This document shows, piece after piece, positions 26,731-35,918 of a stretch of 64,000 nt of DNA. The DNA is from Tardiphaga sp052076105 (lineage in GTDB: Bacteria > Pseudomonadota > Alphaproteobacteria > Rhizobiales > Xanthobacteraceae): the NCBI RefSeq assembly GCF_052076105.1, contig NZ_CP197245.1:2170001-2234000 (forward strand). The letters run 5' to 3'. A program made the position numbers and the translations under genes. Within the stretch, counting starts at the first letter, position 1. Each line of letters begins with the position of its first letter. Under the pieces are notes generated by a model that was not told where the DNA came from, did no database searches, and worked only from the letters and a program-made list of their open reading frames with translations.

Positions 26731-26760
26731 CAAAACGCCGCCGCTGGATGGCGGCGGCGT
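26731..26760 (-). terminator. Intrinsic terminator
   Basis: On the minus strand, a 10-bp GC-rich stem (26751-26760 with 26735-26744) and a 6-base loop are followed by TTTT. It lies 19 bp after the stop of the minus-strand gene at 26779. Confidence 0.65.
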
Positions 26761-26778
26761 CATGAAGTCTGGCTTTTG

Positions 26779-27264
26779 TCAGTAGTCGCTGTAACGCGAG
26801 GCGCTGCTGCCCACGGTCATCTGGCTCTTCAGCGTCTCGAAACGATCGCGGGCGGCGCGCTCGCGTCCATCGATGAAATCGATGACCTCGTCGCGCGGCA
26901 TCGGGCCCGACGAAATCGGCCGCGAACTGCCGATGGTTTCATCGACGAAATACCGGCCGTCGTCGTCGCGGCGCGCGGTCCAGCGAAAGCGGATGGCATC
27001 GAGCGGTCCCGGACCGAGACGAGAATAACCATCGACCTCGAGGGCCTCTGGAACGGTGGAGGGCGAATCGTGTTCGACGAGCGGCGCTTCGGGCTCGGCG
27101 GCGACCATGACAGATACAGTCTCGGTGACCACGGTTTCAGTGACGACGGTAATCGAAGCGGGCTCGGTGTCGCCGTGTTCGGCCACTTGCGATTCCGCTT
27201 CCTTGCGGTCGAGAATGCTCGCAATGGCCGCGAGGGCGTGATCGGTCGGATCGTTCTGGGTCAT
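26779..27264 (-). CDS. Hypothetical acidic protein
   Basis: 161 residues, no signal peptide or membrane segment; not recognised. The N-terminal half is acidic with runs of Val/Thr/Glu. The C-terminal half reads like a small folded domain (FRWTARRDDDGRYFVDETIGSSRPISSGPMPRDEVIDFIDGRE). The start is taken at MTQNDPTDHALAAI (27264); a terminator follows. Codon use matches the neighbours, so it is likely a real, lineage-restricted gene. Confidence 0.65.
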   Translation of the reverse strand: MTQNDPTDHALAAIASILDRKEAESQVAEHGDTEPASITVVTETVVTETVSVMVAAEPEAPLVEHDSPSTVPEALEVDGYSRLGPGPLDAIRFRWTARRDDDGRYFVDETIGSSRPISSGPMPRDEVIDFIDGRERAARDRFETLKSQMTVGSSASRYSDY

Positions 27265-27356
27265 TGAAATGCGCCTCCCCACAATTACGCAACGTCCACA
27301 TAGGACCGATAATTTAATCGGCTGTGGTTTCATTTTGGTAATCGCTGTGGCTGTTT

Positions 27357-28781
27357 TTAGGCAGAGATCGGCGGACGCCTGTCTTTCCAGGGCCGGATCT
27401 GCTCGAGTTGCCCGGCGAGACGAAACAGCATGGCCTCATCGCCGAAATGCGCCGTGAACATCATACCGATCGGCAGGCCTTTGCTGCTCCAGGCCAGGGG
27501 TACCGACATGGATGGCTGGCCAGTCATGTTGGCCATGCTGGTGCCTGGCATGTAGCGGCGCAGCAAAGGCGCGACATGGCCGAGATCGTCCGACATCGTG
27601 TCGATCTCGCCGATCCGGATCGGCGGTGTGCACAGCGTCGGCGACAGGAAGATATCGCAGCCGGTAAAGAATTCGGTGACGCTGCGGGAGATCTGGAATG
27701 CGCTCTGCAATGCTGTCACGTAGTCGACTGCGCTTGCCTTGCGGGCATTGTGTGCGCTGCCGAGTGTGAGTTTCTCGAAATCATCCGAGGTCATCGGGCG
27801 GCCGAACTTCGTCTCCGCGAACTGCACGGTAGCCGCCGTATTGGCCGACACGATCGCCGCAATCACTTGCGCAGGGTCCAGCGGCAACACCGGCGCGCGT
27901 TCTTCGACATGATGACCATGTGCCTCGAGCAGTCTGGCGACATCGCGGACGGCAGCGGCGACTTCGGGATCGATCGCATCGCCATAGGGCGACTTGTCGG
28001 TGAAGAAGATGCGCAGCCTGCCGGGATCGCGGCTCACTTCATCGAGGAAGGGACGTTCCGGCGCCGGCGCCATATAGGGGCTGGTCAGTTCGGGTCCGTG
28101 AACAGCATCGAGCATCGCGGCGCTGTCGCGTACGCTGATGCTGACGACGTGGCCGCAGGAAAAGCCGCCCCAGCCTTCGGCCTTGTCAGGACCCGTCGGA
28201 TTGCGAGCGCGGGTCGGCTTCAGACCGAACACGCCGCAGGCCGAGGCTGGAATACGGATCGAGCCGCCACCGTCGCTGGCATGGGCGACCGGAAGGATCC
28301 GCGCAGCCACGGCAGCGGCTGCGCCGCCGGACGAGCCGCCTGATGCATGATCGGTATTCCAGGGATTGCGCGTCGGTCCGTGCAGCCGGCACTCGGTCGT
28401 CGGCATCAATCCGAATTCGGGACTCGCGCTCTTGCCGAACATTGTGAGGCCGGCCTTGAGGAAGCGTTGCGCAAGCGTCGTGTTGTGATCGGCGACGAAG
28501 TCCTTGTAGAGGCTAGCCCCGAAGGTCGTGCGCGTGCCGTCGAGGAGTTCGAGATCTTTCAGCAGGAATGGCACGCCGGTGAAAGGCCCGTCCGGCAACC
28601 CCTTGTCGATCTGGCGCTGCGCATAGTCCTCATGCCGCACCACGACAGCATTGATCCGGGGATTGAGGCGCTCGGTGCGCGCCACGGCCTCGTCGAGCAG
28701 TTCGCGCGGGCTGACCTGCTTGCTGCGCACTAACCCGGCAAGGCTGAGCGCATCGTGATCGCCGTATTCCTTGAATGCCAT
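27357..28781 (-). CDS. Amidase signature family hydrolase
   Basis: Amidase signature enzyme, 474 residues, with the Ser-cisSer-Lys triad Lys75 (LLKDLE), Ser150 (GGSSGG) and Ser174 (DGGGSIR). Substrate cannot be told from sequence; relatives include GatA-like and aryl/acyl-amidases. It is 69 bp downstream of the 2-hydroxyacid dehydrogenase gene on the same strand, so the two may be co-transcribed in a carboxylate or amide catabolic unit. Confidence 0.9.
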   Translation of the reverse strand: MAFKEYGDHDALSLAGLVRSKQVSPRELLDEAVARTERLNPRINAVVVRHEDYAQRQIDKGLPDGPFTGVPFLLKDLELLDGTRTTFGASLYKDFVADHNTTLAQRFLKAGLTMFGKSASPEFGLMPTTECRLHGPTRNPWNTDHASGGSSGGAAAAVAARILPVAHASDGGGSIRIPASACGVFGLKPTRARNPTGPDKAEGWGGFSCGHVVSISVRDSAAMLDAVHGPELTSPYMAPAPERPFLDEVSRDPGRLRIFFTDKSPYGDAIDPEVAAAVRDVARLLEAHGHHVEERAPVLPLDPAQVIAAIVSANTAATVQFAETKFGRPMTSDDFEKLTLGSAHNARKASAVDYVTALQSAFQISRSVTEFFTGCDIFLSPTLCTPPIRIGEIDTMSDDLGHVAPLLRRYMPGTSMANMTGQPSMSVPLAWSSKGLPIGMMFTAHFGDEAMLFRLAGQLEQIRPWKDRRPPISA

Positions 28782-28850
28782 CGTGGGGTACTCTGGTGAG
28801 GACTGCGGCAGTGCTAGCGCGGATCAATCATCCGCGCCAGCACTTGCGGT

Positions 28851-29840
28851 TCAGCCGAACACGTCCGCGTTGACGGCATTCTGCTTGATCGGCTCGCCAT
28901 CAAGCACGCTCAGCATGTTGCGCGCGGTCTGCGCGCCCATGCGGTCGAGCGCTTCGCGGGTCACGCCGGCGACGTGCGGCGCGATGATCACGTTCGGCAG
29001 TTCGAACAGCGCGTGACCGAGCGGCGGTGGTTCCGCCTCGAACACGTCGAGGCCGGCACCAGCGAGCTTGCCCGAAACCAGCGCGTCATGCAGCGCGGCC
29101 TCGACGATGATGCCGCCACGCGCGGTGTTGATGAGATAGGCCGACGGCTTCATGCGCGCGATCCGCGCAGCGTTGAACAGGCCGGTCGTCTCAGGAGTCT
29201 TCGGGCAATGCAGGCTGACAAAGTCGGCACGGGGCAGGGCCGCGTCGAGATCGCTGACAGGCTCGCAGCCGGCCGCCTTGATCGTATCGGCCGAGACATA
29301 GGGGTCATAGACCAGCACATTCATTTCCATCGCCTGGCAGCGCTTGGCGGTGCGGGTGCCGATACGGCCGAAGCCGACCACCAATACGGTCTTGCCGAAC
29401 AGGTCGAATGGCAGCGCTCCGAAGCGCGACGCCCATTTGCCTTCCTTGACCATGGCGTGCAGTTCGACTGCGCGCTTGGCGAGGGTCAGCATCATGAACA
29501 GCGCCTGTTCGGCGACAGAGGGCGAGTTGGCGGTGCCAGCGATCATCAACGGCACCTTGCGCTTCGATAGCGCCGGTACGTCGACCGCGTCGTAGCCGAC
29601 GCCGATGCGCGCCACGACTTTCATGTCCTTGCAGGCCTCGAGTTCCGGCTCGCCGAACCGCGTGGCGCCAAGGGCGGTGCCATGTACCGGCGCGTGTTGC
29701 TCGATCAGCTTGATGTAGTCGGCAGCGGAAATCAGATTGCTGAACTTGACCACTTCGATGTCGTCGCGTGCGTTGAAGAGGTCCATTCCCTGGGTCGACA
29801 TCGACTCGGTGATCAGAAGTTTCTTCTTGTTGGTCGCCAT
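28851..29840 (-). CDS. D-isomer-specific 2-hydroxyacid dehydrogenase
   Basis: NAD-dependent dehydrogenase of the SerA/hydroxypyruvate reductase family, 329 residues. It has the nucleotide-binding GFGRIG (after VLVV), the catalytic Arg in NTARGG, Glu in FEAEPP and His in IIAPHVAG. No ACT domain is present, so it is not full-length SerA. The start at 29840 is preceded by GGGGTGG on the minus strand. The substrate is unknown. Confidence 0.87.
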   Translation of the reverse strand: MATNKKKLLITESMSTQGMDLFNARDDIEVVKFSNLISAADYIKLIEQHAPVHGTALGATRFGEPELEACKDMKVVARIGVGYDAVDVPALSKRKVPLMIAGTANSPSVAEQALFMMLTLAKRAVELHAMVKEGKWASRFGALPFDLFGKTVLVVGFGRIGTRTAKRCQAMEMNVLVYDPYVSADTIKAAGCEPVSDLDAALPRADFVSLHCPKTPETTGLFNAARIARMKPSAYLINTARGGIIVEAALHDALVSGKLAGAGLDVFEAEPPPLGHALFELPNVIIAPHVAGVTREALDRMGAQTARNMLSVLDGEPIKQNAVNADVFG

Positions 29841-30048
29841 TTCCACCCCTTGAAGCATTCTACGTTGTTGCGCACCGGCCAATGGCTGCGCGGGCGTTAT
29901 CTAACAGGCTTGGCGTGATGAGGTCTACCATTGGCGGAGACGCGATGTGTGGACTTGGCGTGTGGACTTGGCCGTGTTGAAGCCACTATGCTCGCTGCTG
30001 ATCGCAAGTGATTTGCTGCGCCGCGAAATTGCGTTGAGGGAGACGGTG

Positions 30049-30738
30049 ATGACCAGAATGAATTCGCGCAAGCGCGCTCATCAACCGCTGCGCCATACGC
30101 TGTGCGTTGCCGCCATTCTGCTGCTCGGAAATTCCGCGGCGGTTCACGCGCAGGGACTGGTGCAGGGCGTGCAGCAGGGTGCGAGAGACGGCAATCGAGC
30201 GGCTGGCCCGATTGGCGGTGTGCTCGGTGGGGCGATCGGCGGCGTGGTGGGCGTTGTTGGCGGCGTACTGGGCGTGCCCTCGAACAATGTTCGCGGTCCC
30301 GTGGGCGGGCAGTCGAGCGCCAAACAAACCAAGGCCGCCAAGAAGGGCAAGAAGGGCGCTCAACCCGCATCGGAGCCGGAACTGACCGCCGAGCAGATCG
30401 TCGCGAATAGCGATGCCAACATTACCCGCATCAAGACGTCGCTCAACCTGACGCCGGAGCAGGAAAAGAACTGGTCCGGCTTTAGCGATGCCATGCATAC
30501 GCTCGGCAATAACGGCGCGGAGCGTCTGAAACTGCGTATTGCCCGCGCCAAGCGCGATCCGCCGGATGACATCATCGAGCAGATGCGCAACGAGGCCCAG
30601 TTCCTCAACGACCGGGCCGTCGATCAGCGCGCCGTTGCCGATGCCGCGGAGCCGCTATTCGCCACGCTGGATGACAAGCAGAAGGCACTGTTCATTCAGG
30701 AGATGGTCGGCCTCAGCCGCGAGCGCGGTCTCGACTAA
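30049..30738 (+). CDS. Secreted Spy/CpxP-like LTxxQ protein
   Basis: 229 residues with a signal peptide ending near VHAQ (residue about 35). A Gly-rich hydrophobic stretch (GGVLGGAIGGVVGVVGGVLG) follows, then a Lys-rich segment and a helical C-terminal domain. That domain has the LTPEQEKNWSGF motif of the LTxxQ family, helical periplasmic proteins that respond to envelope stress. ATG 30049 follows GAGGGAG; an earlier start lacks a site. The Gly stretch could insert in a membrane. Confidence 0.7.
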   Translation: MTRMNSRKRAHQPLRHTLCVAAILLLGNSAAVHAQGLVQGVQQGARDGNRAAGPIGGVLGGAIGGVVGVVGGVLGVPSNNVRGPVGGQSSAKQTKAAKKGKKGAQPASEPELTAEQIVANSDANITRIKTSLNLTPEQEKNWSGFSDAMHTLGNNGAERLKLRIARAKRDPPDDIIEQMRNEAQFLNDRAVDQRAVADAAEPLFATLDDKQKALFIQEMVGLSRERGLD

Positions 30739-30803
30739 TCGCCGCGGAGAGGAACCTCTCGGCTACGGAGACGTTTTTCCTTCACCAGATGAAGGAGACG
30801 GTC

Positions 30804-31028
30804 ATGGCCGAGAAATTCGATCCCGCACCCCACGACAAATATGCCGTTGGCGTGAAGGAAGCAGCGCGCGCCGATCGCAAGACGTCTGAGGAACTCAAGA
30901 CCGGCCTGAAAGATACTTTTCCGGCTTCAGATCCCGTCAGTGCGACTCAGCCTGACCGATCGAAGCACGACAGCAGCGATGACAGGTCATCGCTATGGAA
31001 CAAGATCACGGGGGTTTTCAAATCCTGA
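30804..31028 (+). CDS. Small hydrophilic hypothetical protein
   Basis: 74 residues, strongly charged, no membrane segment. It contains the short motif DTFPASDPVS near residue 38, found in small stress-associated proteins of this bacterial group. AAGGAG lies 6 bp before the ATG at 30804. Not assigned to a function. Confidence 0.65.
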   Translation: MAEKFDPAPHDKYAVGVKEAARADRKTSEELKTGLKDTFPASDPVSATQPDRSKHDSSDDRSSLWNKITGVFKS

Positions 31029-31110
31029 TGGCATTGCGCGGGTAACCTTCCGTTAACTACGTGCGTTGCACAATCAGTTCAGCTTTGACAGGCGATGATG
31101 GAGACTGGCG

Positions 31111-31368
31111 TTGGCAACCGTGTTCTCTGACAATGATCTTGAAGCAGCCGACATCCCTGCAGCTTCGCGGCGGGGCGATATCTTCACCATCCACGCGACG
31201 CGCAATGACCAGAGCATGGTGACGCATCGGATCATTCCGGATGTGGCCGTCGCGCAAGCCCGGACGCTGAACGATGCGGGTTGGCGGGTGAGTATCTCAG
31301 GTCTTGGCGGCCGCCGGTTCTCGCCCTCGGAATTTCATCAACTGCTGACATTCAAACGGATCGGCTGA
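31111..31368 (+). CDS. Hypothetical protein
   Basis: 85 residues, read from a TTG at 31111 with GGAG 7 bp upstream; no ATG is available in this frame after an upstream stop at 31096. Mixed alpha/beta composition without recognised motif. A clear terminator follows 14 bp after the stop, which supports a real transcription unit. Confidence 0.6.
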   Translation: MATVFSDNDLEAADIPAASRRGDIFTIHATRNDQSMVTHRIIPDVAVAQARTLNDAGWRVSISGLGGRRFSPSEFHQLLTFKRIG

Positions 31369-31382
31369 CGATCCCGAATTTG

Positions 31383-31414
31383 AAACCCCGCCGGTAACAC
31401 AGGCGGGGTTTTTT
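31383..31414 (+). terminator. Intrinsic terminator
   Basis: Stem AAACCCCGCC (31383-31392) with GGCGGGGTTT (31402-31411), 9-base loop and a T-run to 31414. It follows the hypothetical gene ending at 31368. Confidence 0.85.
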
Positions 31415-31484
31415 GCACGTGCGAACATGATAGGTTCGCGCCATATAATCCTCGCAAGTTAAATAAGGTAATTGGCTTAAGGCA

Positions 31485-31880
31485 ATGAGAAAACTAGTAT
31501 TCGCAGTTGTCGCCTTTATTGGCGTTGCTGCGCAATCTTCCGTATATGCAGCGTCATCCCGGACCGATCAGATGCTCAAACTGTCGCCGGAAACCCGTCT
31601 GGAGCAGCGTTGCGATGCGCGCGCCATGGGCGCCGTGGGCCGCGAGCACAAGGGATACAAGCCGGACGAGTTCGTTGCCTACGCGTTCGCCGATCCGGTC
31701 ATTCGAGGCAACGAGATCAAGGCGCCGGGCGGCGCCATCCGCAGCGGCGGCAAGTGGTACAGGCTGTCCTATGTCTGCGAGACCACCTCTGACGGGCTCG
31801 ATGTCAAATCCTTTGCCTATCAGCTCGGCACCGAGGTGCCGCGTAGCGAATGGGACGAGCACTATCTCGTGCCGCGCTGA
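31485..31880 (+). CDS. Secreted DUF930 protein
   Basis: 131 residues with a signal peptide (1-22, VYA). The mature part fits DUF930: MLKLSPETRLEQRCDARAMG near the start, then WYRLSYVCETT. Two Cys residues could form a disulfide. DUF930 proteins occur in rhizobial relatives and have no known function. Convergent with the LysR gene. Confidence 0.75.
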   Translation: MRKLVFAVVAFIGVAAQSSVYAASSRTDQMLKLSPETRLEQRCDARAMGAVGREHKGYKPDEFVAYAFADPVIRGNEIKAPGGAIRSGGKWYRLSYVCETTSDGLDVKSFAYQLGTEVPRSEWDEHYLVPR

Positions 31881-31920
31881 CTGCTGATGGGGATCGCGGC
31901 CGGCTCACGATCATGGCGAA

Positions 31921-32796
31921 CTACAGGTTCACCATGGCCGGCGATTTGAAAAAGCGTGACGAGATCTCGTTGAGCAATTCCGTGCTCTGCATTGTCTCCA
32001 GATTCGAGCGTGCGCACAGCAACGCTTTGACGGGCGGCAGGTGCGGCAGGTAATATTCCTGCGCCCAGACAAGTGTAGGCGGAATCATCCGCTTCGGGAT
32101 CGCGGTGATGCCGATGCCGCTTTCCACAGCTGCCAACTTGGCGTGATAGTCGGGACTGTTGAATACGATCTTGTAGGACAGACCATGACGCGTCAGGGTC
32201 CGGGTCATCAGATTGTCGCCCGGCCAGGTCAGAATCGGAATGGGCGCACCCGAACTAAGGACGAAGTCCTTTGCACGCACCCACACGAACTCCTCATCGG
32301 CCTCGTTGACGATCAGGTGCGATATCTCGCTGCTCATTTCCGGATTTTCGAGAACGTAGGCGATATCGATATAGCCGTCGATCAGGCCCTTGGTGATGCC
32401 CACCGAGTTGTCAGTGTGAATGACCAGATCGGCCAGGCTTTGGGCGGTCTGATGACTGAAGAAATCCTGCACGAACAGGGTGCTCAATCCAAACCGGATC
32501 GGCTGCGGAAGATGCGCTACGCCGCCAATCCGCAACATCTGATCGTTGGCTTCCAGGATCCGTCTGGCCTGTTGCAGTACCAGCTTGCCGAGCTGGGTAG
32601 TCGTCGTCCCATTCACCGATCTGGTGAAAAGAATGCCTCCCACCATGGTCTGAATGCGCTTGATCTGTGAACTGACGGCAGGCTGGCTCAGGCCCAGGCG
32701 TTCGGCTGCCTTGGTCAGGCTACCGGTCTCCGAGATTGCCACCACGGTCCGGACGATCTCGATAGGAATATTTAATGGCTGATATCGCTTGTGCAT
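31921..32796 (-). CDS. LysR family transcriptional regulator
   Basis: 291 residues: an N-terminal winged helix (VAISETGSLTKAAERLGLSQPAVSSQIKRIQ, residues about 23-53) and a C-terminal LysR effector-binding domain. The start at 32796 gives a normal LysR N-terminus. No divergent metabolic gene is next to it, since the upstream DNA (32797-33081) leads only to a small zinc-ribbon gene, so its target is unclear. Confidence 0.85.
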   Translation of the reverse strand: MHKRYQPLNIPIEIVRTVVAISETGSLTKAAERLGLSQPAVSSQIKRIQTMVGGILFTRSVNGTTTTQLGKLVLQQARRILEANDQMLRIGGVAHLPQPIRFGLSTLFVQDFFSHQTAQSLADLVIHTDNSVGITKGLIDGYIDIAYVLENPEMSSEISHLIVNEADEEFVWVRAKDFVLSSGAPIPILTWPGDNLMTRTLTRHGLSYKIVFNSPDYHAKLAAVESGIGITAIPKRMIPPTLVWAQEYYLPHLPPVKALLCARSNLETMQSTELLNEISSRFFKSPAMVNL

Positions 32797-33081
32797 CGCG
32801 ACACGTCCGAGTCGTAAAAGGGGCGAGTCATCGAAATTTACAGTTGTATACCGGCGGCCTGCAATCAAAGACTTGGATTAGTTCCAAATTGCGCGAAAAG
32901 ACGTATATTTGGCTTGGGGAAATCTGGATAATACAGATGGAACAAGGTAGCCCGATACGGCGGCGATTCGTTAAGGGCGTGGGGCGTCTTTCAAGCAATT
33001 ACAGGTTGTCTATTCCGATGCTCGGTGCGCGTGAAAACGCGACATTCCGGGCGAGGTGTTCTCGGTTTTCGGAGACTGCAG

Positions 33082-33312
33082 ATGCCAGGCACCCGCAGAG
33101 TTCATCTGAACGATAACATTCGCACCGAACATCTGAAATGTTCGTGCTGCAGGACCCAGGTCTATTTGATCAAGATCGAGTCGGACGACGAGGGCGGTGA
33201 AATTCGCACCTTTGGCTGTCCACATTGTGCCACGTCGAAATCGCTGCGCTTGGCGCCGCGCCCGCAACACCTCAAGCCCGCTGAACTCGCTGCGGACAAG
33301 GTCGTCTGCTGA
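33082..33312 (+). CDS. Small zinc-ribbon-like protein
   Basis: 76 residues with two cysteine knuckles (CSCC near residue 20 and CPHC near 46) separated by an acidic strand, the layout of a small zinc ribbon. GGAGA lies 6 bp before the ATG at 33082. A similar-sized zinc-ribbon gene is at 36523-36765. Possible nucleic acid or protein binding; no family name is offered. Confidence 0.6.
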   Translation: MPGTRRVHLNDNIRTEHLKCSCCRTQVYLIKIESDDEGGEIRTFGCPHCATSKSLRLAPRPQHLKPAELAADKVVC

Positions 33313-33320
33313 TCGCACGA

Positions 33321-33509
33321 CTACAATCGGTCGACGCGCAAGAAGAATGCCCAGATGATGGACAGGACGGCGGCGATGACAAGCCATGACGGGTTCATGC
33401 AGAATATATCGCCGTAGTGGCACACCTGCATCGCCCATCTGCTGTTGTTGATACTCGCTGCGTAAAATACACCGGCAGCGACCGTCAGAATGCTCGCGAT
33501 CATGAACAT
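33321..33509 (-). CDS. Small two-segment membrane protein
   Basis: 62 residues with two hydrophobic segments (residues about 3-20 and 41-57) and two cysteines between them (QVCHYGDIFC), so a disulfide-bonded external loop is likely. GGAG lies 6 bp before the start at 33509 on the minus strand. Not recognised. Confidence 0.6.
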   Translation of the reverse strand: MFMIASILTVAAGVFYAASINNSRWAMQVCHYGDIFCMNPSWLVIAAVLSIIWAFFLRVDRL

Positions 33510-33710
33510 GGGACGCTCCAATAATATTGACGCCACACTGTTCTGCATTCTTGAAGCAGCCGTGAATCCGATCGACGAAAGTCGGGGGCTTCCTCGCATT
33601 AAATGCAGAGAGCGCCAGCCCAATACCGTCGTGGATCTGCTTGAGGCTTTTTTAACCGCGAGTCGCCGAGAGTTCCCGATGGGGACATTGCGACGTTGGG
33701 GAGGCCCGAT

Positions 33711-33935
33711 TTGGCCAAATACGAAACGACGAAATACGCGCAGATGCGCCGCTGCCGGATGGCGCATCTTCATGGCGAGTTGATCGACGAGCGATTTAGC
33801 GACGATGCCGACAGCGTTTTCGTCAACGGCTATGTTCACGCGGTTCGTCCGGATCTCACCTGCTGGCCGCTGCGCTGGACGATCACCGTGGAGCCGTATC
33901 CGGTCGAAAGCCGCGTTTTGGCGATGACCGGCTGA
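33711..33935 (+). CDS. Small hypothetical protein
   Basis: About 74 residues read from a TTG at 33711 with GGGGAGG 6 bp upstream; ATG 33744 is an alternative. Basic N-terminus, then VNGYVHAVRPDLTCWPLRWTITVEPYP. A strong palindromic terminator lies 9 bp after the stop, supporting expression. Confidence 0.5.
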   Translation: MAKYETTKYAQMRRCRMAHLHGELIDERFSDDADSVFVNGYVHAVRPDLTCWPLRWTITVEPYPVESRVLAMTG

Positions 33936-33943
33936 CCGGCGCG

Positions 33944-33989
33944 CCTCCAAATAAAAAGCCCTCGCTAGCGAGGGCTTTTTATTTGGAGG
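33944..33989. terminator. Bidirectional terminator, perfect 46-bp palindrome
   Basis: A fully symmetric palindrome with 23-bp arms and CTAG at the centre. The stem contains AAAAAGCCCTCG and its complement, so both strands give a GC stem followed by a T-run. It separates the convergent small gene (ends 33935) and the beta-barrel gene (ends at 34002). Confidence 0.9.
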
Positions 33990-34001
33990 TCTTTGCAGCG
34001 A

Positions 34002-34805
34002 TCAGTAACGCGCGACCGACGGGCCGCCGAAATGGTAGTTAAGTCCACCGCGCACAGTGTTGGTCTTCAAGTCTATATCATGCGCGATGATGCCGGCCGG
34101 AGTACCTGCGCCGTTGAAAGCCGGCGCCGTGACCGACTGCTTGCCGAAGTCGGTATGGAGATATTCGACCTTCGCGGACCAGTTCTTGGTGAAGGCGTGT
34201 TCTATGCCTGCACCGACCGTCCATCCTGCCACGGTCTTTGACAGTGACGCGGTTTCGTTCTGGCCAGTCGTGTCGGTGAGCGAGGAAGCAAAATTCAACT
34301 CGGTAAGCGCGAGGCCGCCGGTTGCGTAGAAAAGTGTACGATCGACCGTGTAGCCAACGCGCGGGCGCAGCGTGACCAGCCAATCACTCGTGACGGAATT
34401 TGTGGTGGTAAACGAACCGCCGGCCGGGAAGGGCGCGGTGAAACCGCGCGACTGCTTCAGACCGAAATAATTCGCATCGGCCTCGACGCCGAACAGCCAG
34501 CGGTCCACCTGATGATTGTAGCCGACCTGGCCGCCGCCGGTGAAGCCATCGGGATTGAGCCGCGGAGAGGCTGCCACAATCGCCTGCTGGTTGGCGATCG
34601 GCGCGGTGCCATTGACGAAGGCGTTGGAGACATTGCTCTGGCCCCAGGAACCACCAGCGTTGCCGCCGACATACCAGCCGCCCCAGCTGTAACCGGCCTC
34701 GGTCGTCGCGGGCGTCTTGGTCCAGACGCGCGACTGCAGGTCGGCGGCAGCGGCGTTCACCGCGCCCGACGCTGCGACGATCGCGGCCAGCCAAAGGGTT
34801 CGCAT
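34002..34805 (-). CDS. Outer membrane beta-barrel protein (Omp25/RopB-like)
   Basis: 267 residues with a signal peptide (1-21). An eight-strand OmpA-like barrel pattern follows (YSWGGWYVGGNAGGSWG at the start, GGQVGYNHQVDRWLFGVEADANY, AGIEHAFTKNWSAKVEYLHTDFG). It lacks a terminal Phe, ending VARY. This family is common in alphaproteobacterial outer membranes and has structural or adhesion roles. Confidence 0.85.
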   Translation of the reverse strand: MRTLWLAAIVAASGAVNAAAADLQSRVWTKTPATTEAGYSWGGWYVGGNAGGSWGQSNVSNAFVNGTAPIANQQAIVAASPRLNPDGFTGGGQVGYNHQVDRWLFGVEADANYFGLKQSRGFTAPFPAGGSFTTTNSVTSDWLVTLRPRVGYTVDRTLFYATGGLALTELNFASSLTDTTGQNETASLSKTVAGWTVGAGIEHAFTKNWSAKVEYLHTDFGKQSVTAPAFNGAGTPAGIIAHDIDLKTNTVRGGLNYHFGGPSVARY

Positions 34806-34924
34806 CCAGGACCTTCCATCGCTCTGAAGATATTGAGCGAATTCGATGCAAGCTTTAGCTGGAAAGACGAGGTTTGGCTGTCACCGGTGGGCAACAGAAG
34901 CAGAACAATACCTGAGTATGGCAG

Positions 34925-34954
34925 CAAAAAGCCCGGCCGAGGGGCGGCCGGGCT
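34925..34954 (-). terminator. Intrinsic terminator
   Basis: Minus-strand stem AGCCCGGCC/GGCCGGGCT (34930-34938 with 34946-34954) followed by TTTTT, 19 bp after the stop of the gene at 34973. Confidence 0.8.
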
Positions 34955-34972
34955 CTCCGTAATGTGGTGCGA

Positions 34973-35227
34973 TCAGTAGGCGCAAACGTTGACCGTCCGT
35001 ACGCGCGGCCCACGGCGGGTTTCCACGACGCGGCGCTGCAGGCAGCTATCGGTCAGGCCGCCGACATAGAAGGTGGGGCCGCCATAGAAGGCGTGGTGAC
35101 CGTAGCCACCCCATCCACCGTGCCAGCCGCCGATATGCCAGCCGTGGGCCGACGCAGCGCTGGGGGCGAGGGCGGCCGCACCGAGCGAGGCCGCAGCGAT
35201 CAGTCCGAGAGTTACTTTGCGAAACAT
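34973..35227 (-). CDS. Small secreted Gly/His-rich protein
   Basis: 84 residues with a signal peptide (1-27, ASA) and a Gly/His/Trp/Tyr-rich mature N-terminus (HGWHIGGWHGGWGGYGHH). The C-terminus has two cysteines. Similar short envelope proteins are frequent in Bradyrhizobium relatives. The His content could bind metal; function unknown. Confidence 0.7.
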   Translation of the reverse strand: MFRKVTLGLIAAASLGAAALAPSAASAHGWHIGGWHGGWGGYGHHAFYGGPTFYVGGLTDSCLQRRVVETRRGPRVRTVNVCAY

Positions 35228-35463
35228 AGATCTTCTCCGTTGGGTGGGCGCGCGAGCGCTTTGCTGTGTCCCTGCCCATCAGTCGCGACCCTCGTCGGGT
35301 GCGTTCAAACGGGTTCCGGAGAATCGTGTTTCAGTCTTGTTTCGTCGGAGACGGCCTTCGTCGAAGCCGGGTCTCTCGATCAGAGCAGCGCAGTGGCTGC
35401 AGGCGCACCAGCTCGCCGAGTTGCGAGATGGCTGAGCGGCGGTGTTCCGAAATCGTGGCGCGC

Positions 35464-35553
35464 TTAGAAGCGGGCGCGATAACCGTCATAGGCGTGAGCG
35501 GCCAGAATGCCGGCGCTGAGAAAGCCGAAGAGTGCAGTGACGGTCTCAATCAT
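35464..35553 (-). CDS. 29-residue hydrophobic small protein
   Basis: A short frame encodes MIETVTALFGFLSAGILAAH plus nine polar residues: one membrane helix with a basic tail. AAAAGGA lies 9 bp before the start on the minus strand. The size makes it uncertain. Confidence 0.45.
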   Translation of the reverse strand: MIETVTALFGFLSAGILAAHAYDGYRARF

Positions 35554-35918
35554 CGTGGTGGTCCTTTTTCCCCCGCGAACTACAGACGGCACGCGAGGCC
35601 GCACAGTCAAAGAGATTCGCAGCCGGCTTTTCATTCGGAGCTGTAGTGATGCGTCGTTGCAACATTTTACGTGGTGGCGCGGAGCGATCGCGGCGCAACG
35701 GCGATGACAATGCGGCGCCGGCGAGGCGACGCCAGCCTGGCGCAGGGTTAACGGCCGCTGAAGGCGTATCAGCGCGGGCATGATGAGGGGACATGGGGGA
35801 TGACCGGGTCGCAGCAGTTCACCTCAGTGGATTTTTTGCTTACATAGGCTTCAAGGAATCGCGCCGGTTGTCTCGCTCCCCGAGCCGCAGGATCGGATGT
35901 CGCAAGTGAGGGTCTCCC
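35554..35918. other. 365-bp region with no recognised gene
   Basis: Frames here are short and lack ribosome sites. I see no repeats or clear promoters. It lies between a minus-strand small frame and a plus-strand gene, so it probably holds divergent promoters. Confidence 0.5.

Noticed and set aside
32775..33116. 113-codon plus-strand frame upstream of the zinc-ribbon gene
   Set aside because: It begins inside the LysR gene antisense, has no ribosome site and overlaps the supported gene at 33082.
33166..33179. FNR-like TTGATCAAGATCGA
   Set aside because: It has a mismatch in the second half-site and lies inside the small zinc-ribbon coding region, so it is probably chance.
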